DNA of 8,869 nt. Source: an uncultured Collinsella sp. (GTDB taxonomy: Bacteria > Actinomycetota > Coriobacteriia > Coriobacteriales > Coriobacteriaceae). Below are positions 1 through 4,741 of the stretch, piece by piece. The stretch spans positions 1-8,869 of the forward strand of contig CAUBQN010000057.1 in NCBI GenBank assembly GCA_958438125.1. Direction: 5' to 3'. Position 1 is the first letter of the stretch, and each line of letters begins with the position of its first letter. The notes under the pieces were generated by a model. That model searched no databases and was not told the DNA's origin. It worked only from the letters and a program-made list of their open reading frames with translations. A program made the position numbers and the translations under genes.

Positions 1-152
1 GCGCGGCAAGGAGATATATTGCCAGACCGGAGGGGCCCCGCGGGCGGGAATCTGGGCGTACACATTTCCTACACATCTTGTGATCCGACTAACGTTTGCC
101 AGCCGTTAACTACCGCTCGCCGAGCATCTCTTTATATAAGGCAGTCTCATGG

Positions 153-1553
153 TTAAAGCGGATACGTCCCCCTAGCTAAAGCACAGCCAGCATCGAGCAA
201 CTCATCACGTTCTTCCACCGAGAACCCCTCGGCGTAGACGCGCACCACTGGTTCGGTCCCGCTAGGACGGACCAGCAGCCACGTGTCATCCTCGAATGAC
301 AGACGCAAGCCGTCCATATGACTAACGTTTTGCGGCACCTTGCCACAAATCGACTTGGGGTTTACGCCCGGCAGCAGGGTTCGTAACGTTTCGGCATCTT
401 CGGCCTCAAGGCGCAAATCGCGTCGACCGTAACTCGTCTTACCAAAACTGTCCTCGAGTTGGTCGACCAGAACGCCCAAAGGCGCGTCCGTCTTTGCCAT
501 AAGCTCACACAGAATCAGACAGGCGAGGATTCCATCGCGCTCGGGCATATGCGCGGCGATGCCGATACCACCGGCTTCTTCGCCGCCTATGAGGACGCCG
601 CCCTTCTTCATCTCCGCCGCTATATATTTGAAACCGACTGGTTTGACGGTCACGCGGCAGCCAAGCGCCTCGGCAATGCGACGTACGAGCGTCGAGCATG
701 AAAGATTGACGACGACGCGCCCCTCCAAATTACGAAATTGAACCAAGTCGCCCAAAACGAGCGCCATGATCTGATGCGGATGTATATATCTGCCGCGCTC
801 GTCAACCGCGCCGATACGGTCGGCGTCGCCGTCGGTCACCAGGCCAGCGCAAGCTCCGTCCTCGATAACCGTGCGCTCGCAAGCGTCCACCCAAGGTTCA
901 ACGGGGTCGGGGCAGATATCTTCTTGGTCAGACGCCTGCCCGGCGTGAATCTCGTGCGCCTCAACGCCAAGCTCGCGCAGCAAGTCGGCTAGATAGCCCT
1001 GGGCTGCGCCGCCCATGGGATCGACAACCACGCGCAGGTGCGCGGCGCGGATGGCTTCGGCATCGACAAATGATGCCACCGCCTGCATATAGTCAGGAAT
1101 GATATCCGCGGTGCGATATTGCCCCTCGATCCCCATTGGCTCGGGAGCCATGGTCTCTTCGAGCTCTTCGATGACATCCTGGTTGGCGGTTGAGCCGTCA
1201 CCCATGCGAATCTTGAGGCACAGATAACCCTGCGGATGATGGGACCCCGTCACCATGAGCGCGCCGCACGCCTCACCGTCATAAGCCGCCGCCCACGTAA
1301 GGGCAGGGGTCGGAACAGGTCGCGAAGCGAGCACGGCGTCCAGCCCGTGCGCTGCTAGCACGCCCGCCGCAAGTTCAGCGAACTCGCTCGCCAGGGGCCG
1401 GGTGTCGAACCCTATATATACTGTTTTGCCCGGATTGGTCTTTTGCCACAACTCGCCGACGGCATCGGCGATACGAGCAACGTTATCGGCAGTGAAGTCC
1501 TCATCGACGCGAGCGCGCCAACCGTCAGTTCCAAAATGAATTATCGCGCACAC
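153..1553 (-). CDS. Phosphoglucomutase/phosphomannomutase family protein (alpha-D-phosphohexomutase)
   Basis: This cytoplasmic enzyme should move the phosphate of a hexose phosphate between C6 and C1 through a phosphoserine and a bound Mg2+, feeding sugar-nucleotide and glycogen or wall-polymer synthesis. All four family motifs are visible in the 466-residue product: HFGTDGWR at residues 6-13, the phosphoserine loop TGSHHP at 102-107 (Ser104), the metal loop DGDADR at 241-246, the sugar-binding GGEEAGG at 323-329, and the phosphate-binding RPSGTEP at 429-435. I chose the GTG at 1553 because GAGGTG lies 7 bases upstream (1561-1566) and the domain begins at once. An upstream ATG at 1637 would add 28 unlike residues and has no reason to be used. 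The phosphoserine loop reads SHHP where SHNP is usual, and the following NG..K is altered, so substrate choice (glucose, mannose or glucosamine phosphate) cannot be assigned. Three Tyr-Ile pairs use the rare TAT-ATA codons. The gene stands alone, downstream of a neighbour's terminator. Confidence 0.9.
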   Translation of the reverse strand: MCAIIHFGTDGWRARVDEDFTADNVARIADAVGELWQKTNPGKTVYIGFDTRPLASEFAELAAGVLAAHGLDAVLASRPVPTPALTWAAAYDGEACGALMVTGSHHPQGYLCLKIRMGDGSTANQDVIEELEETMAPEPMGIEGQYRTADIIPDYMQAVASFVDAEAIRAAHLRVVVDPMGGAAQGYLADLLRELGVEAHEIHAGQASDQEDICPDPVEPWVDACERTVIEDGACAGLVTDGDADRIGAVDERGRYIHPHQIMALVLGDLVQFRNLEGRVVVNLSCSTLVRRIAEALGCRVTVKPVGFKYIAAEMKKGGVLIGGEEAGGIGIAAHMPERDGILACLILCELMAKTDAPLGVLVDQLEDSFGKTSYGRRDLRLEAEDAETLRTLLPGVNPKSICGKVPQNVSHMDGLRLSFEDDTWLLVRPSGTEPVVRVYAEGFSVEERDELLDAGCALARGTYPL

Positions 1554-1577
1554 GCGCAGACACCTCACAGTGTTTGG

Positions 1578-1606
1578 ATCATGGTACGCATGGGGTATAC
1601 CCGCAA
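1578..1606 (-). promoter_or_regulatory. Weak candidate promoter for the phosphohexomutase gene
   Basis: On the minus strand TTGCGG (1601-1606) and CATGAT (1578-1583) are separated by exactly 17 bases, which would place transcription start roughly 5 bases upstream of the GAGGTG ribosome site. Matches to the consensus are only 3/6 and 4/6. The upstream operon ends in a terminator (1676-1706), so a promoter is expected in this gap. The spacer contains the palindrome GGGTATACCC (1593-1602). This is a prediction from position and spacing only. Confidence 0.25.
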
Positions 1607-1675
1607 CATGCACTCGGCAACCTGCCGGCACCAGCATTCACCATTTGGGCAAATGCTGCCGAGGACATGCAAGCA

Positions 1676-1706
1676 ATAAAAAAACCGCCCCGTATGGAGC
1701 GGTTTT
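1676..1706 (-). terminator. Intrinsic terminator of the regulator-methyltransferase operon
   Basis: The arms AAAACCGC (1681-1688) and GCGGTTTT (1699-1706) form an 8-bp stem that can extend by two more pairs across one mismatch. On the minus strand the stem runs into seven T (plus-strand A run 1678-1684). It starts 5 bases after the methyltransferase stop codon, exactly where this leftward operon should end. Confidence 0.88.
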
Positions 1707-1711
1707 GCCCT

Positions 1712-2605
1712 TTATATATCGAGCGCCTCGGCCATCGCGGCCGTAGTGATTGCCGTGGTTCCACAGCAACTGCCCACCATTGCGGCGCCGGCATGTCTCC
1801 ATTCGATGCATGCGCGCGCGAAAGCTTCGGGATTCTCGTGCCATACGGGGCCATCCTGAGTCTGGACCGGATCGCCTACGTTGGGACGCACCGTAACGGG
1901 AGTAGTCGCCGATGCAACCATCCTGGGCACCGCCGCATTCGCGGCCGCAAGCGAACAGCAATTAACACCAACCGAGTTTGCGCCGTGTTTTTCGGCGTAC
2001 AAAACGGCTGCCTCGATGTTGAGGCCATCGCCCAGCAGGTCGCCTTTATCGTCAACGACAAAACTCACCAGAACAGGCATGCCGTCGGCGGCATCTCGGG
2101 CGCCGGCAAGCATGGGCTGCAGATTACGGATAGACGTCACCGTCTCGATCAGCAGACCGTCAACACCAGCATTGAGCAAGGCGTGCGCCTGTTCGCGCGC
2201 AATGCCGCGGATTTCACGATACTCGACAGAGTCCTCGGCAAACCACTCAATACCGATCGGGCCCATCGAGCCCAGCAGTAGCTGAGGGTGCGCCTGGCGG
2301 GCATCGTCGACGGCCCCGCGATTGACCTCCGCCACGGACGGCGCAATCTGGTCGTGCTTGAGGGCATAGCTCGATGCCTGAAAGGTATTGGTAATGAGCA
2401 CCTGCGCGCCGGCGGCGACATACAAGCGATGGATACGAGAAACGGTCTGCGGCTCTGCCAGATTCCAAAACGCCGGTGGAATGTCGGCGGCATCGTACTC
2501 ACTCAACAGAACACTGCCCATGGGGCCCTGCGCCAACAAGGTCTCGCTCGACAAGCGGCGCGTAAGTTCCTCGGCACCAAAGCGGTTGTAATAACTCGTA
2601 TCCAT
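1712..2605 (-). CDS. Homocysteine S-methyltransferase family protein
   Basis: The 297-residue product belongs to the homocysteine S-methyltransferase barrel family (Pfam PF02574: MmuM, betaine-homocysteine methyltransferase, and the N-terminal module of MetH). These enzymes bind homocysteine as a thiolate on Zn2+ and methylate it to methionine. The three zinc cysteines are present with family spacing: Cys216 in GVNCC and Cys280-Cys281 in GSCCGT. Other family marks are GPMGSVL at 28-34, ITNTF at 71-75, GSMGP at 112-116 and ETVTS at 154-158. The glycine-rich start motif, normally DG.MGT, reads QGPMGS here. The methyl donor cannot be told: there is no cobalamin or folate domain, so it is either an S-methylmethionine/betaine-type enzyme or a stand-alone MetH-like half. 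The ATG follows the regulator stop by 10 bases, with GAGGAA in the last regulator codons and CGGGA nearer, so the two genes form one transcript. A terminator follows immediately. Confidence 0.88.
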   Translation of the reverse strand: MDTSYYNRFGAEELTRRLSSETLLAQGPMGSVLLSEYDAADIPPAFWNLAEPQTVSRIHRLYVAAGAQVLITNTFQASSYALKHDQIAPSVAEVNRGAVDDARQAHPQLLLGSMGPIGIEWFAEDSVEYREIRGIAREQAHALLNAGVDGLLIETVTSIRNLQPMLAGARDAADGMPVLVSFVVDDKGDLLGDGLNIEAAVLYAEKHGANSVGVNCCSLAAANAAVPRMVASATTPVTVRPNVGDPVQTQDGPVWHENPEAFARACIEWRHAGAAMVGSCCGTTAITTAAMAEALDI

Positions 2606-2615
2606 ATATATCCCG

Positions 2616-3038
2616 CTATTCCTCGACGCTGATTCCCTGCTTTTCGAGATAGGCGAGCCAGCGGCTCATCGTGTCCTCGGATAGCGCATGCTCCATCATG
2701 CAGGCCTCGGAATCGGCTCGCTCAAATTCGACACCGAGCTCCTGAACCAAAAACGTGCGGATGAGGCGATGACGGTACCAGATAGCCGTGCCAACCTCGC
2801 GGCCGCGATCGGTCAGGATCACCTTGCCGTAGTGCGATTGCTCGACAAGCTCGGATGCCTTGAGCGCCGAAACCGCTTTATTGACCGATGCCTTGGAGAC
2901 GCCAAGGCGCTGCGCGATGTCGACCGATCGCACGCCGTTGGTTTCCCCCTCTTCGCTTTCAATGCGAACCATGCACTCCAAGTAGTCTTCGTTCGCCACC
3001 GTCAGATGTAGTTCGCGCGAGCTATTTGTCGTATCCAT
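2616..3038 (-). CDS. DtxR/MntR-family metal-dependent transcriptional repressor
   Basis: This 140-residue protein should bind DNA when loaded with a divalent metal (Mn2+ or Fe2+ in known members) and repress metal-homeostasis genes. Residues 14-82 form the winged helix-turn-helix (DIAQRLGVSKASVNKAV is the recognition unit). Residues 83-131 match the dimerization and metal-binding helices (YRHRLI, ACMMEHALS). There is no C-terminal SH3-like domain, so the size and build resemble Bacillus MntR (about 142 residues). By motif alignment the ligands are Asp18, Glu21 and His90 as in MntR, then Cys113, Glu116 and His117 in the C-x-x-E-H arrangement of DtxR. That mixture makes metal specificity uncertain. 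I start at the second ATG (3038), preceded by AAGGGA with a 9-base gap. The ATG at 3059 overlaps that ribosome site and would add seven residues. It heads an operon with the methyltransferase gene and diverges from pepT across a palindromic site it may itself bind. Confidence 0.9.
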   Translation of the reverse strand: MDTTNSSRELHLTVANEDYLECMVRIESEEGETNGVRSVDIAQRLGVSKASVNKAVSALKASELVEQSHYGKVILTDRGREVGTAIWYRHRLIRTFLVQELGVEFERADSEACMMEHALSEDTMSRWLAYLEKQGISVEE

Positions 3039-3069
3039 GATCTTCCGTCCCTTCTGCATTCAATGGCTG

Positions 3070-3075
3070 ATTCTA
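3070..3075 (-). promoter_or_regulatory. Candidate -10 box of the metalloregulator operon
   Basis: On the minus strand TAGAAT matches the -10 consensus at 5 of 6 positions and would give a leader of about 25 bases containing the AAGGGA ribosome site. With a 17-base spacer the -35 position falls on 3093-3098, inside the palindrome at 3093-3110. That hexamer (CATACC) is a poor match to TTGACA. Confidence 0.5.
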
Positions 3076-3092
3076 CCCCATCCAAGCGTCGT

Positions 3093-3110
3093 GGTATGCC
3101 GTGGCATACC
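3093..3110. promoter_or_regulatory. Perfect 8-2-8 palindrome, candidate operator for the DtxR/MntR-like regulator
   Basis: GGTATGCC, two bases, GGCATACC is a perfect inverted repeat in the gap between the divergent regulator and pepT genes. Its size and GGT..GCC/GGC..ACC pattern resemble the 19-bp DtxR/IdeR box family, whose consensus half is roughly TTAGGTTAG. It covers the -35 position of both predicted promoters, so a bound dimer could block both. The palindrome is seen directly. That this regulator binds it is inferred from position, symmetry and the family habit of autoregulation. Confidence 0.65.
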
Positions 3111-3111
3111 G

Positions 3112-3120
3112 TGCTAGAGT
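3112..3120 (+). promoter_or_regulatory. Candidate extended -10 promoter of pepT
   Basis: TGC followed by TAGAGT gives an extended -10 element (TG one base before a 4/6 hexamer), about 40 bases before the pepT start codon. No good -35 hexamer exists at 17 bases (TGGTAT, inside the palindrome), which suits a promoter that relies on the extended -10 and is controlled from the overlapping operator. Confidence 0.4.
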
Positions 3121-3158
3121 TCTTGTTGCACACGACGACCAAGATTGGAGCGGTCTTT

Positions 3159-4406
3159 ATGGAAAACACCACCACGAGCCCCGATGTCCTCGAACGCTTT
3201 TTGCGCTACGTCCAGATCAACACGCAGTCCGAGGATGCAAACTGCGACCAGGTACCCTCGAGCGCCGTTCAGTTTGACCTTGCCAACGTGCTGGTTGAAG
3301 AGCTGCGCGAGCTTGGTGCGGAAGATGCCCACGTGACCGAGCACGCCTATGTCTGCGCGCATATCCCCGCAAGTGCGGGCGCTGAGGACAAGCCCGCCCT
3401 GGGCCTGATCGCCCATCTCGATACCACCGAAGTTGCACCGGGCGCCGGCGTGAAGCCGCACATCGTACACTACGAAGGCGGCGACCTGGTCTGCGGCACG
3501 GTTGACGGTAAGCCCGTTGCCATGAGTACCGCCAAGCTTCCCGCCCTGAACGACCTCGCGGGTGAGGACCTGGTCTGCAGCGATGGCACCACGCTGCTGG
3601 GCGCGGACGACAAGGCAGGCGTCGCCGAGATCATGTCGCTTGTCGCGCGTATCGCTCAGGACCCTTCTTTGCCCCATCCCGCACTCGGCATTTGCTTCTG
3701 CCCTGACGAGGAAATCGGCCACGGAGCCGAGCTGTTGGATATCGCTACCTTTGGCTGCAAGTACGCCTACACGGTCGACGGCGGCCCCATCGGCGAGCTG
3801 GAGTGGGAGTGCTTTAACGCCGCCGAGGCGACCGTCCGCTTTGAGGGCCAGTCCATCCACCCGGGCGACGCTAAGGGCCGTATGGTCAACGCAGGCAATC
3901 TGTTCTGCGACTTCAACGCGTTGCTCCCCTACGCGCAGCGCCCGGAGTATACGGAAGGCTACGAGGGCTTTTATCACCTTGAGGGTGTATCTGCGACCGT
4001 CGATCACGCCACAGCGCGCTATATCGTCCGCGACCATGACGCCGCCAAGTTCCAGCAGAAACTCGACCTTATTGATGCCGCCGCCTCGATGCTCAACCAG
4101 CGTCTGGGTGAGGAGCGCGTGACGGTCGAGATTAAGCAGCAGTATCGAAATATGGCTGAGATCGTTCGTGACTATCCCGAGCTTATTGATGTTGCCAAGG
4201 AAGCCTACCTTGCCTGCGGCGTTGAGCCCCAAGTGCTGCCGATTCGTGGCGGCACCGACGGCGCCCAGCTGTCGTTCCGCGGTCTGCCCTGCCCCAACCT
4301 TTCCACCGGCGGCTATTGCTACCACGGCGTCAACGAGTTCGTCCCGGTCAGTTCGCTCGTCAAGATGACCGACGTGCTCCAGGAGCTCGTCGCCCGCTTT
4401 GCATAA
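3159..4406 (+). CDS. pepT: Peptidase T (tripeptide aminopeptidase)
   Basis: Peptidase T is a cytoplasmic M20-family metallopeptidase with two metal ions that removes the N-terminal residue from tripeptides, finishing peptide breakdown for amino-acid supply. The 415-residue product is close to the usual length (408 in E. coli). Visible active-site motifs in order are AHLDTT at 85-90 (metal ligand His86 and bridging Asp88), LGADDKAG at 147-154 (Asp150), PDEEIGHG at 182-189 (general base Glu184 and ligand Glu185), TVDGG at 205-209 (Asp207), SIHPG at 232-236 in the lid domain, RGGTDGAQLS at 363-372 and GYCYHGVNEF at 385-394 (His389). I place the start at the ATG at 3159: GGAG lies 8 bases upstream and the following residues match the family N-terminus. 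An upstream in-frame ATG at 3063 would run through the promoter and operator. The gene is transcribed alone, divergent from the metalloregulator, and closed by its own terminator. Confidence 0.96.
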   Translation: MENTTTSPDVLERFLRYVQINTQSEDANCDQVPSSAVQFDLANVLVEELRELGAEDAHVTEHAYVCAHIPASAGAEDKPALGLIAHLDTTEVAPGAGVKPHIVHYEGGDLVCGTVDGKPVAMSTAKLPALNDLAGEDLVCSDGTTLLGADDKAGVAEIMSLVARIAQDPSLPHPALGICFCPDEEIGHGAELLDIATFGCKYAYTVDGGPIGELEWECFNAAEATVRFEGQSIHPGDAKGRMVNAGNLFCDFNALLPYAQRPEYTEGYEGFYHLEGVSATVDHATARYIVRDHDAAKFQQKLDLIDAAASMLNQRLGEERVTVEIKQQYRNMAEIVRDYPELIDVAKEAYLACGVEPQVLPIRGGTDGAQLSFRGLPCPNLSTGGYCYHGVNEFVPVSSLVKMTDVLQELVARFA

Positions 4407-4432
4407 GCCTGGCTGCACAAGTCCAAAAGACG

Positions 4433-4471
4433 AATTGCCCCGTCCTCAACCAAGAACGGGGCAATTTTTTT
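4433..4471 (+). terminator. Intrinsic terminator of pepT
   Basis: AATTGCCCCGT (4433-4443) and ACGGGGCAATT (4456-4466) form a perfect 11-bp stem with a 12-base loop, followed by a run of seven T (4465-4471). It begins 26 bases after the pepT stop. On the other strand the stem is followed by TCGTCTTTT, so it may also act weakly on leftward transcripts from the LCP gene. Confidence 0.93.
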
Positions 4472-4515
4472 GCTGCAATGAGAACAGGTTGACGCGCGCC
4501 AGCCTATTAACGCAA

Positions 4516-4576
4516 GGAGTGTCCCAAACTGCCGGCACAAAAGGAACGTCCCCAAGTGCCAAGTGTTCCGGCAACG
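4516..4576. repeat. REP-like / transposase-associated repeat fragment (degenerate)
   Basis: The segment carries GTGTCCCAAACTG, ACAAAAGGAACGTCCCC and a tandem CCAAGTG-CCAAGTG (4552-4565), bounded by GGAAC (4543-4547) and GTTCC (4564-4568) in inverted orientation. From memory, strings like AAAAGGAACGTCCCC recur between genes in many gut actinobacterial and firmicute genomes, often near REP-associated Y1 transposases. No transposase is present here, so this would be a stranded or decayed copy. Repeat status cannot be shown from one window. Confidence 0.4.
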
Positions 4577-4635
4577 CCGATGTTTTGGCAACGACAGCGA
4601 GCGGGTCGCATTTGAGACAAGGTGACGTGAAGCGA

Positions 4636-4664
4636 AAGGGCGCTGACCTTCTGGTCGCGCCCTT
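4636..4664 (-). terminator. Possible weak terminator hairpin downstream of the LCP gene
   Basis: AAGGGCGC-T-GACC (4636-4648) pairs with GGTC-GCGCCCTT (4653-4664) around a TTCT loop: twelve pairs with one bulged T. Read leftward, the stem is followed by TTCGCTTCAC, which is U-rich but not a real U-run. It lies about 80 bases past the LCP stop, so it may end the murA-LCP transcript. Confidence 0.4.
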
Positions 4665-4712
4665 GAAGTTGAACGTCAGATTGTCCAAATGCGGCCCGCG
4701 CAGCGTCGAGTC

Positions 4713-4740
4713 GTTACGGCGTTTGGTAAAACGCCGTAAC
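4713..4740. other. Perfect 12-bp hairpin abutting the LCP stop codon
   Basis: GTTACGGCGTTT (4713-4724) and AAACGCCGTAAC (4729-4740) form a perfect stem with the 4-base loop GGTA. It ends one base from the stop codon of the leftward LCP gene (4742-4744). No T run follows on either strand, so it does not fit a standard intrinsic terminator. It may protect the mRNA 3' end or cause U-run-independent termination. Confidence 0.6.
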
Positions 4741-4741
4741 T

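Larger units (their letters stand above)
4472..4741. other. Gene-free convergent intergenic stretch with REP-like fragment and hairpins
   Basis: Together with the pepT terminator this makes a 335-base gap between the convergent pepT and LCP genes. I see no credible coding region: the short open frames here lack ribosome sites, and one of them (4446-4688, minus) starts in no context and ends inside the pepT terminator. The stretch holds a REP-like segment (about 4516-4576) and two further hairpins (4636-4664 and 4713-4740), entered separately. Confidence 0.6.

Noticed and set aside
1..152. tRNA or structured RNA in the GC-rich left edge (GGCAA/TTGCC and GGGGCCCC elements)
   Set aside because: I could not fold a cloverleaf or find a T-loop or CCA end. 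The short inverted repeats are what GC-rich DNA gives by chance.
1583..1601. Second metalloregulator box upstream of the phosphohexomutase (GGTACGCA-tgg-GGTATACC read on the plus strand)
   Set aside because: The halves resemble the 3093-3110 palindrome, but the spacing is three bases instead of two and two positions per arm fail to pair. It is kept only as a weak possibility for a genome scan.
1574..2281. 235-codon plus-strand frame opposite the methyltransferase gene
   Set aside because: It runs through the terminator at 1676-1706 and is antisense to a gene with conserved zinc cysteines. No domain is recognisable.
3039..3158. In-frame upstream starts for the regulator (3059) and pepT (3063)
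   Set aside because: Using them would translate through the ribosome site, promoters and operator. The starts at 3038 and 3159 each have their own ribosome site and match family N-termini.
3114..4418. Long 434-codon open frame on the minus strand opposite pepT
   Set aside because: It is a shadow of pepT in GC-rich DNA: it lacks family motifs, and pepT on the other strand has all active-site motifs, a ribosome site and a terminator.
4446..4688. 80-codon minus-strand frame in the pepT-LCP gap
   Set aside because: It has no ribosome site, crosses the REP-like segment and the hairpin at 4636-4664, and ends in the pepT terminator. It is more likely a translation of repeat DNA.
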